Below, one piece after another: positions 19,548-28,551 of a stretch of DNA of 64,000 bases; the first letter of the stretch is position 1; each line of letters opens with the position of its first letter. The notes under the pieces are model-generated. The model was not told the DNA's origin, did no database searches, and was given only the letters and a program-made list of their open reading frames with translations. Both the position numbers and the translations under genes were made by a program. Source of the DNA: Leishmania infantum JPCM5. Its lineage: Eukaryota; Euglenozoa; Kinetoplastea; Trypanosomatida; Trypanosomatidae. The stretch covers positions 657,501 to 721,500 of the forward strand of contig NC_009404.2 in NCBI RefSeq assembly GCF_000002875.2. The letters run 5' to 3'.

Positions 19548-21986
19548 CTAAGCGGGGGCGTAGAGGTGGCGGACGGCATCTCGCACGGCGCGCACCACAT
19601 CACTGCTCGTATCCGCCACATGCGCGTCAGACGATAGGGCCGCGCAAGGTGGCGTACGGCCGTCACCTCGCTCTAGTCGTGCAACGACGTCAAGGATCAC
19701 CTCACGTATTGCCGCCGTCACCTCAGCCGGGGACAAGGACGGCCGCGGTGGCAGAGCTGCGTCGTCATCGGCTTTGCTCTTCACATTCGCTGTGACGCTG
19801 GCAAGGTACTCATCCACAAGCTGATCGACCTCCTCCAGCACCTCCAGCGTCGCAGCCCCCACTCCGTCCCCGGTGGCTAGGACATCATCAGACTGCCGCC
19901 GTTTCTGCATGCGGGCCACAAACTCGCGTAGCCGGTCTTTCATAACAGCAGCGGAGGAGCTCGTGGGCGGGTTAGTGAGGTGCACGTGCACGTCGAGCCG
20001 CCCAGGACGGCATACGGCGGGGTCGAGCGTGTCGATGGACGGAGCCGAGGCGACAACGACGACGACGCGGTCTGCCTGCCCACCGCCGACGCCGTCCATC
20101 TGCGTAAGGAGGGTGCTAAGCGTGCGATCGCCGGTCGTGTTCGTTTCTGCCGTGGTACGCCCGCGTGGCGGGGCCAGCGAGTCGAGGTTGTCAATGAAAA
20201 GTGCTGTCGGCGCAAGGGAGCGAGCCGTGTCGAAGAGCTGCGCGATGTTTTTCTCGGAGCGGCCGACCTCCTTTGTAATCAGGGAGAGCCCATCCACCGA
20301 CATGACGTGGATGCGCCGCGCGTCTGGCAACTGCAGCCGTCGCCCGAGGCAGGAGAGGAGTGCCGTCTTGCCGGACCCGCTGGGCCCGCAGAGAAGGACG
20401 CCCTTCGCGCACGGAATGGCGAGTTCGCGCAAGAGGAGAAGGTGCGTCAGTGGCCACACAATCAACTCCTCCACCTTGCATATCGCCTCCTCGATGCCGT
20501 AGAGGCGGCTGTACATGTCAAACAGCGGAGGCTCTGAACGTTGTGCGGCCACCGAGGTAGCTGAGGAAGCAGGTACGCCGTCTTGCACCTCCACGCCTCT
20601 CTTGCGCTGCCCATGTAGACACTCAGCTTGACGTGAGGCACCATCGCTCACCTTCCGGGTGACAGCAGGGGCGGAGGGCAGCATACTGGCGAGATCCGCG
20701 TCACGGACTAGCACAAGCCGATCTACCGTCCAGTGCGCAGTGCTTTCGGCCAATGCAACGGCGGCCGTGTGCCACGCGGTCCGCTGCAGCGACGACACCG
20801 GCGGCCAACGTGCCAAGCGTCGCGTCAGGTAGGCGATGCGGTCCTCAGTCGTGGACACGGCGAGTCGCTCATGTTGTGCCCCTACGCGCGTGAGCAGCGC
20901 TGGCGGCGTGTCGCACACATCCTCCGTGAAAGACCAAACAATCGCTGGTACAGTGCTGGCGTGCAGGGCATCCAGGCACACGCACAGCTGGTGTGTCACG
21001 CTGGCCACGAGTGAGTTGGCGTTGCCTTCCAACAGGTGCAGAGACTCCATAACAATAAGCAGGCATGGGGAGACCTGCACCGTGCTGGAGGAAGAGGCGG
21101 CAGAGGCGCACAACGGCGGTGGCCGCAGTACCGCCTCCACCACCTCCAACGCCTCCAACTCGAGGAGAGTCAGCACCTCTGCAAGGTTGAGGCGACGGGC
21201 CTCCAGCACAAACACCCGCGTGCTCGATACCTGGACGACCGAGGGCGTAGTGGCTTGCAGGAGACGCAACAGGTGCCGCTGACTCGGCGTGTCACCGGCG
21301 AACAGGAGTGACGACAGGGAGGGTGCAGAGATAGCAGCCTTCCTGGATGGCCCACGGTTGCTGGCGAGTACGCCGTCCATGGCCTGAGCGGCTCGCTCCA
21401 AGTGTTTCAGCGCTGCGGTGTGGGCCCGCGTGACGGCACGGTGAAGCAGCGAGTACTCCTCTCGCTGCTCGGCGCATCGTTGCATGTGAGTAAGAAGGGT
21501 CGCCCGTGAGCAGCAGCACCGACTCAGCATCTCACGAAGCGAGCGGTGCGTCACGCGCACTCGCTCATCGCGTGTCAGCTGACGTAAATCCAGCTCCGTC
21601 AAGGACGCGGTGCCGCGTCCATTCTTGCCACCATGATGCGCACTGGCCAGGGACCCTAGCCCGGCCTCCGTGCTTACTGTCATGTACACGGCACATCCTT
21701 GTAGCGGGTTCCACACCTTCACGGACGGAAGTTGCATCGAGCCGATACCGTAGAGGCAGCTCCATTCAGCCGTCATCATGACGCTGCGGCCCAGGCACGA
21801 GAGGCCCAGCGTGCGGATCATGGTACCCTCTGCTGTGGAAGCGCCCTGCGGCCAGGGCATCGCTGCCTCCACAATGGCGGCCACAAACGACCGCTGATCG
21901 TCGATCGGATATCGTGGCAGATCGCCGACTGCCGGCCACCAAAGTACGGGTGCCTCGAGCACCAACGCATCGGTAAAGCCCGCCAT
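19548..21986 (-). CDS. AAA+ ATPase with degenerate first domain and altered Walker B
   Basis: 812 aa from the ATG at 21984-21986; an upstream in-frame ATG at 22235 would add 83 low-complexity residues. The C-terminal half holds an AAA module: Walker A GPSGSGKT with Lys540, Walker B ALFIDNLDSLA (Asp599, Asn600), a MDGV segment, and a DPAVCRPGRLDVHV arginine-finger/second-region-of-homology motif. In canonical Walker B the residue after Asp is Glu; here it is Asn. An earlier module (~residues 220-350) looks like an AAA fold without a Walker A lysine (GDTPSQRH) or acidic Walker B. A degenerate D1 plus a D2 recalls PEX1/PEX6, AFG2/SPATA5 and related type II AAA proteins. Which of these it is cannot be decided by eye. 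The C-terminus is short after the AAA lid. Confidence 0.8.
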   Translation of the reverse strand: MAGFTDALVLEAPVLWWPAVGDLPRYPIDDQRSFVAAIVEAAMPWPQGASTAEGTMIRTLGLSCLGRSVMMTAEWSCLYGIGSMQLPSVKVWNPLQGCAVYMTVSTEAGLGSLASAHHGGKNGRGTASLTELDLRQLTRDERVRVTHRSLREMLSRCCCSRATLLTHMQRCAEQREEYSLLHRAVTRAHTAALKHLERAAQAMDGVLASNRGPSRKAAISAPSLSSLLFAGDTPSQRHLLRLLQATTPSVVQVSSTRVFVLEARRLNLAEVLTLLELEALEVVEAVLRPPPLCASAASSSSTVQVSPCLLIVMESLHLLEGNANSLVASVTHQLCVCLDALHASTVPAIVWSFTEDVCDTPPALLTRVGAQHERLAVSTTEDRIAYLTRRLARWPPVSSLQRTAWHTAAVALAESTAHWTVDRLVLVRDADLASMLPSAPAVTRKVSDGASRQAECLHGQRKRGVEVQDGVPASSATSVAAQRSEPPLFDMYSRLYGIEEAICKVEELIVWPLTHLLLLRELAIPCAKGVLLCGPSGSGKTALLSCLGRRLQLPDARRIHVMSVDGLSLITKEVGRSEKNIAQLFDTARSLAPTALFIDNLDSLAPPRGRTTAETNTTGDRTLSTLLTQMDGVGGGQADRVVVVVASAPSIDTLDPAVCRPGRLDVHVHLTNPPTSSSAAVMKDRLREFVARMQKRRQSDDVLATGDGVGAATLEVLEEVDQLVDEYLASVTANVKSKADDDAALPPRPSLSPAEVTAAIREVILDVVARLERGDGRTPPCAALSSDAHVADTSSDVVRAVRDAVRHLYAPA

Positions 21987-22408
21987 GCATGTACTTTCGT
22001 GTGCGTGACTTAGCTGGCGACCAATGCATGTGGTGGTTGTCGTGGGTACGTGCTTCAGAGACAGATAAAGGGTGCCACAGAGGGAGGGGAAGACAAGAGA
22101 AGAGCCAATATTGGTAAGTAGGGGGGGGGGCGGGGGCTGCAGACACAGCGCCGTTGTTTGCCTAAGTGTGCGCCCTCGACCTCGTGCATGGAGAAGCTTT
22201 CGATGGCAGCTGCAGAAGGATCGAAAACCATTCATTGGCCATACGCGACTAATGCCTACGCTTGATCTCGGGAGCTTGAACAGACAACACGGTACTCTGG
22301 CAGAGAAAGCCTACGCCGCTATGGGACTCAAGGGCGGTTGGTGGCACGATGGGGTGGAACCTAGCGGCGTGCAATACGAGCTTATATGGGCAGCGTGAAT
22401 GTCTCTTC
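21987..22408. other. Spacer between DIRE copy A and the AAA ATPase gene
   Basis: Contains a purine tract at about 22080-22107 and a run of ten G at 22121-22130, i.e. pyrimidine tracts on the sense strand suitable for splicing the AAA gene. No gene. Confidence 0.55.
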
Positions 22409-22599
22409 TTTCCACCGTGCCCGTTTCTGCCACGAACAAGTCAGGACACGTACACGCATACGCAACCACAGCTCATCTACCTCTGCCACAATGCGGCTAC
22501 ATCCTCGTCGTCTAGGATGAGCCGTCCCTGCCGTCGAATCGGAGCCATGCGCCTAACGGGCTCTCTTGCCATCTTCAACCGCTTCTCGTGGAAGCAAAC

Positions 22600-23395
22600 A
22601 CAGGCGCGACGATCATCTCAGAGGTCCCCATGATCCCGCGAGTAAGTTGCGGCGCTACGCTGAACTTCCTCAGCGCCGCGATGACAGCGTCGTTATCGAC
22701 CCAGTCGAACGCGCGAGCGCAGTCCACAAACACTGCCCCGGCCATCGTAGCTGGCTGGACTGCACTACTTTGCGGAGGAGCAAGTCCAGGGGGTCTACGG
22801 TGGAGCGGTGAGGACGGAGGCCAGGCTGCTGTGGCTGGAGCTTGTCTTCCAGATGGCCGCGCACTGGTCGTGAGAAGATTCGCTCAGGTAAGTTGCACGG
22901 ATTGCTGGTCAGCGTTACAGGGTGGTAAGGCGCGGGATCATCATCGGGCTTGTGCGGCTTCAGGAGGAGCCGCAATGAGCCCCTTCTTTCCATGTAGCAG
23001 GGACAGGGCCAGTGTGGCGGCGCTACGGCTGCAGATGTTCAGCAGTGCTCTCCTGCCGTGCTTCGCGGGGGGCCTTGACACTCTCACAGGGAACTTGGCG
23101 CAGTGCCGCCTCGAGCTCACCCATCGCGAACGGTTTGAGGGGCGTGGGGTTTAGGCCCCGTGGGACGCGGAGGGGGACTGCCGGATGTCGCGCTGACTTC
23201 TGCTGGCACATCTTCACCAATACGCTGGACTGCTCTTGCGCACTCAGGTAGCGGTCGTCTTGTCGCATTGCCGGTGCATGCGGTGCGCAGATAAGAGAGG
23301 GGGGTCGTCGGCGCTGCTGGATCGTGTCCATGCTTCAAGGCCAGCTCGTCAGGCTCTTTGACGAGCATATCCAAGAGAGGCCGATGCTCGGGCAA
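22600..23395 (-). pseudogene. Reverse-transcriptase remnant in DIRE copy A
   Basis: Fragments of an ingi-clade reverse transcriptase in at least two frames. The 23395-23023 part matches the region before the RT fingers (FAMGELEAALRQVP). 22993-22670 holds the fingers/palm start (PAPYHPVTLTS, RPHRSTVDPLDLL). After a frame change the palm motif reads FVDCARAFDWVDNDAVIAAL, where families have FVDxxxAFDxVD. Downstream RT motifs are absent. The equivalent in copy B is at about 53181-53978. Confidence 0.8.
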
Positions 23396-23869
23396 CGCGC
23401 AGGGGACCCTCTCGAGCGCTGCTTTTCATCGCGTCCGTTTTGGCGTCCAGAGCTGCCTGTAGGCTGCTCTACCAGATGGGACAGCCTTCCCGGTGGCCTT
23501 CGCTACGATCCCAGTTGTGTCTGTGTGGTCGGGTGTGACGGCGTGGGCGATTCACCTTTGCTCGCTGGCGCGCTTTCGGGTTTGTCGTCGTAGCCGGGGT
23601 TCAGCGCGGCGCTCTGAAGCTCGTGCGTCTCCGCTTCTGTGCTGCTGTGGTGTAGGCGCCATTGTTGCGGATCGATTTGGCAGCCACGGAGCGGCACAGT
23701 TTCCACATCGCCTCCTGGAGGGAGTATGATTCGGCGCCAGCCATCTCTGGCGGCCCCCGGGCCATACCCCCTCCTCAAAGTGGACGGTGGCCCGAATTGC
23801 GCCGTGGTCACCCGGCGCCGTGGTGGCGGTGCCATGTCGAGGTGTCTTTACCGCTTGCACAGGCCCAGC

Positions 23870-24484
23870 ATTCGGCATTGGACCAGTCGTGCAGGGGTGG
23901 CCCCGGCCCGGTCGGATCGCCCTTTCGCGTCCCACACCGGGAGGTCCGCGTTGGCGCCCATTCGAATCATGCGAAAACTCAGTGCGACGTCGCTTGGCAC
24001 CGGATCGAGAGAGCTTCCCATGCCACCAGGTCACTCTTAGCCGTGTAGCCGGACGTGAGGTGTGTATCTGTCGAGCAGGGTCACCGCAGCAAAGCCAGAG
24101 CGCCACTGCTGCAACCCCGCCCTCGGGAACCGGGAGGGGGGCCTACATCTGCCCGTATGTCGTGCTGCGTGAGCACCGAGACGCCAGTGCCGTGCTTCTT
24201 TTTTCCTGCTGCACCGGAATGCTGAAAACCCGGGAGGCCAGATGCCGTTGTAGGCCTGCCGTGGTGAGACGCGCCTCTTGCAGAGTGCAGACTTGCATCG
24301 AGGATTCACCAAGGAGCCGCGCCAAACAGCACCGTTTGGCGACGTTCAGCCCGCTGCGATGCCACGGCAGGCAGCACAGACTCGGTCCGGGAGTACGCTC
24401 CGCATCAGCGCAGCGCAGCAAACACAGAAGCACAGCAGCTGGGTGCGTATCATTGCTGAACCGTTGGCGCGTTTCGCAGCGCAC
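23870..24484 (-). pseudogene. Endonuclease remnant in DIRE copy A
   Basis: Degenerate APE-like endonuclease domain. The frame at 24484-24143 includes SGLNVAKRCCLARLL followed by VCTLQEARLT, the equivalent of the family LLLQExHL motif with the metal-binding Glu. Further on, near 23960-23910, GANADLPVWDAKG corresponds to the family GDFNAHHxxWD motif, with the key Asp and Asn partly lost. Equivalent positions in copy B are 54453-55067. Confidence 0.7.
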
Positions 24485-24559
24485 TGCCAGCCCAGCCCTG
24501 TGCCCGCTGACACCGAGAGGCTACAGCCGTACTCGCGAGCAGCGTGCAGGCTCTTTGGC

Positions 24560-24629
24560 TTCTCCGCAAAGAGCTGGGACACTGGGCACCGATACCAGGA
24601 TCAGGTAGCCCCACGTCATCAGGGGATGG
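24560..24629 (-). promoter_or_regulatory. 5' signature of the ingi/L1Tc/SIDER clade in DIRE copy A
   Basis: On the minus strand the element opens CCCCTGATGACGTGGGGC and shortly after has GGTGCCCAGTGTCCCAGCTC then TTTGC. This aligns by eye with the T. cruzi L1Tc 77-nt leader (GTGGTGCCAGGGTC, then CTCTTTGC), which carries an internal promoter and an HDV-like ribozyme. The same sequence occurs in copy B at about 55143-55212. Activity is not implied; the Leishmania versions are degenerate. Confidence 0.5.
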
Positions 24630-24648
24630 AAAGAATGAGCGCACGAAA

Positions 24649-25097
24649 CAGAGCACATTGGCGAGAGGGGCAGTGGTGTGCGTGGCGGTGGGGTGGGCAT
24701 GTGCGCCGCATCCATTCTGTTCCTGTTGTGGGCCCTTTCCGTGCTCATTCACACCACCAAGAGCCGTCGAGTTGTGTATTCGTCACCCACACGTGCGCGC
24801 ACTTGCACGCTGGGGAGATCGTGTGGAAGCGCAAGATCCCTAAGCCGACATGCGTAATAGTAAAAGGCAAGAGAAACAACGAGAGGAGCCCTTTCGGCGC
24901 AAGAAAGAAAAGCGATGGACCGGAGCTCCTGCCACCGCTATACCGCCACCGTCAGCGGTAGCGTTCACAGCAACCGCACAATCCATCGCGCTGAGCACCG
25001 TCCTGCACGCTCTCCGAGACATAACCACTGGCTCTTGTGAAGCAGCCAAAGTGGCGGGCGACGGAGACACAATATGAAGGGCGGCAGGGGCGGATGC
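24649..25097. other. Spacer between the TBC gene stop and DIRE copy A
   Basis: 449 bp that is unique within the window. It would form the proximal part of the TBC mRNA 3' UTR. No gene or strong repeat seen. Confidence 0.5.
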
Positions 25098-26957
25098 TCA
25101 GCGGTGTAGCAGACCATGCACCCACTCACCCGGCTTCAAATCCGCCCTTGCCGTCCCCACGACCACCGCCGTTGCTGCGACCATGAGGCCCGTCCAGAAC
25201 AGCACGCGACGCACGTGCTCTGACTTGGCGGGGTTGCGCCATTCTCGCGGCAGAAAGTGCCAGAGCAGCTGGAGTGCCGCATCACGAGTGTGCTGGTTCG
25301 ACAGCAGGCCGAGCCTTTTGATGTTGCCATTGAGAAAGTTCTGCTCCTCCTGCCGCACCGTGTGCCGATGCAGCGTGCAGTACTGCTCTGCCTGTTCCAG
25401 GAGCGCGTTCAGGGTGTCCTGATCTATGCCGTCGAGCACGTTGCTGGGCAGCCGTGAGAGCTGGGCGTAGACGCGGGCCATGAGCATGATGCCGTCGTCA
25501 CTGGCCTCCGTGGCACCCATGCTGACCCCCATCTCCTCCTTGGCGTTGTGTATCCACTCAAAGATCGCCTCGCGTTGGCTCACGACGAAGGCGGCAGTGA
25601 AGTAGATGACGGCGGAACCCTCCTCATCCACCAAGAAGTAGTCGAAGAGCCGGGCCAACACCTCTGGGCTGTCGATGCTGTGCACGTACCACGTAATCAT
25701 CCAGGAGACAGCATAATGGGACTCCGGTCCCACCCCGCACCACTCCAGGGCAGCAGCCAAGGGAGGGTCTTCCTGCGCAATGATGGCGTGCATGGCGTAC
25801 AGCATCGCCTCGGAGCTCTTCAGCTGGCGCGCGCTGAACCGTTTCCAACGAGTTACCAGAAGCTTCTCGCACACCGACACCACTTCCTCCCACTCCGTGT
25901 ACGGACTCAGCATGTACATCATATAGCCCATGAGCTCGTGCAAGCCCTGGTAGTAGAATCGCTCTGGGTTGTGCAGGAGTACGCGCAGGATCATGTTCTT
26001 CAACCGCCGTCGTTGCTCCGTGCGTTCTGTCGAGTGCGGATACAAAGTCCATAGCGAGCGCTCGATGTCTGCCTCCACTACGCGCGGCTGGCAGTTGTCG
26101 GGCAAGTGGTACCACGACATGGGCCACAGCACACTGCCGGAGAAGTCCTGCGCAGGCGTCTCGTTTCGACTCGACACGCCCTTAGCGAGCTCGAGGAAGT
26201 GGCCGGCGTCGCTTTTCACGCGTCGCGAGAGCTGTGAGAGGGCGCGCCGTCGAACTGGTGCGAAAACTAGCGGCTTCTCGTCGCCAGCGCTACCGCAACC
26301 GTCAGCGGCCTCCTCTATTTGTTCTGTCGGAGGCACTGGCCGTGGAGGCTCTAGCGAGGGGTGGCGGTGGCGACGTAGTGATGCCGCCGCTGTGCTAGGT
26401 GCGAGTCCAGCGCCGGTGCACAAGGAGCTTCCCCGGAGAGAAGAGTCGCTGCTGACACCACTGCCGTCTTTGCGTTGCTTCACTTCAGGCGCCCGGCTCG
26501 GGGCACCTTTGCCATTGGGGTGGCGCTCTTCTACCTCCGCCACAGGGCTGGCGAAGGAGTCTAGGGAGCCACTCATGCACGTGCCCTCTCTACTGTGGTT
26601 GTAACTGCCATGCCTCGTCTGCAAGCGGGTCTCCTCTTGCAGCTGGCGGATAATGCCATCACTGAGCTGTGGCACCGCGGTAACCCTCTTGCGTCCAATC
26701 ACGATATCACGCCACACCATTGCGCGCAGCTGCCCGTGTTGCTGCATCCGTCCTGAGCGACACAGCATAACGGAGTAGTTCATGTAATCCGCTTCTGTCT
26801 GCTCCAGGCGGCGGCGCTCATGGCAGTCGATGAGAAGCTCTTCATCCTGGAGAGGCGAGGAGGACAAGGCGGCGGCAGAGGAGCTAGCGCTAGAGGTGGA
26901 CATGGTGGCTGCATGGAGCGTCATCGAGCCTGTGCGGCCACGTGGCAGCGTGTCCAT
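25098..26957 (-). CDS. TBC-domain Rab GTPase-activating protein, TBC1D20/Gyp8 type
   Basis: 619 aa, ATG at 26955-26957, TGA at 25098-25100. The TBC catalytic pair is visible: the arginine finger in ADIERSLW (Asp297, Arg300) and the glutamine finger in YYQGLHE (Gln337). Downstream motifs SWMITWYVH and LFDYFLV match the TBC1D20/Gyp8 subfamily (families have SWLITWFGH and LYDFFLA). A single hydrophobic segment near the C-terminus (FWTGLMVAATAVVVGT) provides a tail anchor, as in TBC1D20, an ER-resident GAP for Rab1. An insertion of ~170 low-complexity residues (about 105-275) separates the N-terminal GAP helix (AMVWRDIVIG) from the catalytic helix. Predicted role is controlling Rab1-type GTPases in ER-Golgi traffic. 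Confidence 0.9.
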   Translation of the reverse strand: MDTLPRGRTGSMTLHAATMSTSSASSSAAALSSSPLQDEELLIDCHERRRLEQTEADYMNYSVMLCRSGRMQQHGQLRAMVWRDIVIGRKRVTAVPQLSDGIIRQLQEETRLQTRHGSYNHSREGTCMSGSLDSFASPVAEVEERHPNGKGAPSRAPEVKQRKDGSGVSSDSSLRGSSLCTGAGLAPSTAAASLRRHRHPSLEPPRPVPPTEQIEEAADGCGSAGDEKPLVFAPVRRRALSQLSRRVKSDAGHFLELAKGVSSRNETPAQDFSGSVLWPMSWYHLPDNCQPRVVEADIERSLWTLYPHSTERTEQRRRLKNMILRVLLHNPERFYYQGLHELMGYMMYMLSPYTEWEEVVSVCEKLLVTRWKRFSARQLKSSEAMLYAMHAIIAQEDPPLAAALEWCGVGPESHYAVSWMITWYVHSIDSPEVLARLFDYFLVDEEGSAVIYFTAAFVVSQREAIFEWIHNAKEEMGVSMGATEASDDGIMLMARVYAQLSRLPSNVLDGIDQDTLNALLEQAEQYCTLHRHTVRQEEQNFLNGNIKRLGLLSNQHTRDAALQLLWHFLPREWRNPAKSEHVRRVLFWTGLMVAATAVVVGTARADLKPGEWVHGLLHR

Positions 26958-27909
26958 TGGGGACGGGGGAGGGAGGCCTACAAGGGGAGGAGAGACACAC
27001 GAAGCTTGCGAGGCAGGGCAGGGTGCTCTTGGTGCGCCTGCGGAGAGGACAAAAGCAGAAGCAAACCAATGTGGCGGGCAGGAGGCCTCGAACGAGGGGG
27101 AGATGATGCAGGTGCGTGCGCGTATAGGTGCTTGTATATATACTTAACAGTGTTGGCCAGACGCAGCTGCACTGGAGCGCTCCCCGAGCGATTAGTGCCA
27201 ATCGACCGATGAGGTAGACAGAGAGCGGAGGAGATATAGATAGAGCGCGCGGAATGCCATCTTGGGGGTGGGTGGAAGGAGGGGGTGGCCCTCCAGAAGA
27301 GCGGCCTTCAAGGAGGAAGGCCGGCAGAGGGAGAGAGAAAGAGACGCGGAGGTCTCGCGCTTGCACGCGCTGGGGCGCGGTGGAGGAGAAGACCGAAGTG
27401 CGCCATGGTGTAATGCCACGTCAGCCTCAGAGGCGAACACACAAAAACAAAGAGGAAGGCACGGTATGGAGGAGAGGGACGCTGTTGAGGACGTGTGCAG
27501 CGCCAGGTCGGTTCAACAGAGAGAGGGAGAGACAAGACACGTACATACCGAACAGAGAGTACAACAAAACGTCGACTCAACTGTGCACGCACTTCGGTTC
27601 TGACACGTAAGAAGAGCGCAGGCGAGAGCAGAAGCGGTGCGTGCCCGTGTGACGTGCTGTGTATGAGAGAGAGGTGTGTGTGCGTGTGCGTTTGTGTACT
27701 TGTATGCGTGCATGTGTGTCTGGGGGGTGGGTGGGTGGGGGGGGGGTAGTAACTGCGCTGCAGCACAAACGCCACTGCCCCTTCCCAAACAGCAACAGCC
27801 AACGAAAGGAGACACGCACACACGCAGTGATGCCGTTGCCGGTGGACAAACCCGAGTGCACCTCCCATGGGTGCGTCGGGGGGAGGGGCGGAAGGGGGTC
27901 GATGCTCAA
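26958..27909. other. Intergenic spacer with G-rich tract
   Basis: No gene. It includes purine tracts near 26960-26995 and 27255-27350, degenerate GT repeats at 27676-27720, and a run-rich G tract at 27722-27747 (four or more G runs spaced by single T). On the sense strand this is C-rich and adds to the pyrimidine signal upstream of the TBC gene. Confidence 0.6.
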
Positions 27910-28551
27910 CTACTCCGAAATAGTCTTCGCTTCCATACCCTTTGGCGGCTGCGCCTCCACCTTCTTCTTTTTTACGTCGTCCCAGTTGGTGGAAAGCACC
28001 GTGCCACCACTCTCCGTGAAGGACTTGATCATCGCGCGGCGCTGCTCATCGGAACCGTCGCCGTAGATTTGCTGGAACAGTTTGTTGAGGGCCGCCTCTC
28101 CTTCCGGCTTTGCGTCCTCCTCCACCTCCAGCTTCAGCGCGCTCCAGTCCTTGCCCTTGCTGTTCGGGTACTTGAGGTCCTTGGCCGTTACAGGAAGCGC
28201 GATCTCTGGCGCGCCACCGATCGGGGGCACCACTGCGCCCTCTGCGCTGGCTTTGCGCTCCAGAGCCGGCCATTGGTACGGCTGGGCCTTCGCCACGGAG
28301 ACCTCGACCTTCATGGGACGCACCGAGATGGACGCGGCATCACCCGTCAGATCCGCAAACAGCGGATCGTAGCTGCAGCTGTACTCGCGTCCGTTGTCAT
28401 CGAGGCGGATAGCCACCTCGAGCGACGTGGCGGTTTTCGTCACGACGACGTCGTCCGCTGTGCGGTCCTTGACATAGAAGGTGAAGTGGATCTGCTCCAC
28501 GGACTGATACCATTCCATCCGCACCTGGCCTGTGAAGGGCACCGTTGGCAT
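27910..28551 (-). CDS. SGT1: SGT1-like co-chaperone (CS and SGS domains, no TPR)
   Basis: 213 aa from the ATG at 28549-28551, TAG at 27910-27912. Residues ~6-90 form a CS (p23-like) domain, starting VRMEWYQSVEQIHFTFYVK and continuing through SYDPLFADL and SVRPMKVEV. Residues ~135-213 are an SGS domain with nearly canonical motifs ALNKLFQQIYGDGSDE, SFTESGGTVLSTNW and KVEAQPPKGME. SGT1 bridges HSP90 to SCF ubiquitin ligase (Skp1) and kinetochore or immune-receptor clients. Plant and animal SGT1 carry an N-terminal TPR; it is absent here. The chosen ATG directly precedes the CS domain, and an acceptor AG at 28726-28727 follows a purine tract at ~28731-28760. Confidence 0.93.
   Translation of the reverse strand: MPTVPFTGQVRMEWYQSVEQIHFTFYVKDRTADDVVVTKTATSLEVAIRLDDNGREYSCSYDPLFADLTGDAASISVRPMKVEVSVAKAQPYQWPALERKASAEGAVVPPIGGAPEIALPVTAKDLKYPNSKGKDWSALKLEVEEDAKPEGEAALNKLFQQIYGDGSDEQRRAMIKSFTESGGTVLSTNWDDVKKKKVEAQPPKGMEAKTISE

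Larger units (their letters stand above)
22409..24648 (-). mobile_element. DIRE copy A (degenerate ingi/L1Tc-related non-LTR retroposon)
   Basis: A 2.24-kb element whose decayed coding strand is the minus strand. Translations in shifting frames keep an apurinic-type endonuclease remnant (VCTLQEARL and GANADLPVWD, compare the QE and D-x-N motifs) followed by reverse-transcriptase pieces (LKPHKPDDDPAPYHPVTLTS, QPQQPGLRPHRSTVD, FVDCARAFDWVD). The same order is known in trypanosome ingi and T. cruzi L1Tc. Frames are broken throughout and there is no YxDD-type catalytic core, RNase H or C-terminal zinc finger, so the element is dead and internally deleted (full-length relatives are about 5 kb). 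Its 5' end near 24629 begins CCCCTGATGACGTGGGGC and keeps a segment resembling the L1Tc 77-nt leader. It lies in sense orientation 450 bp downstream of the TBC gene stop. Confidence 0.85.

Noticed and set aside
22588..24608. Plus-strand frames of 133-273 codons in the DIRE copies, identical in both
   Set aside because: They run antisense to recognisable endonuclease and reverse-transcriptase remnants and owe their conservation to the duplication.
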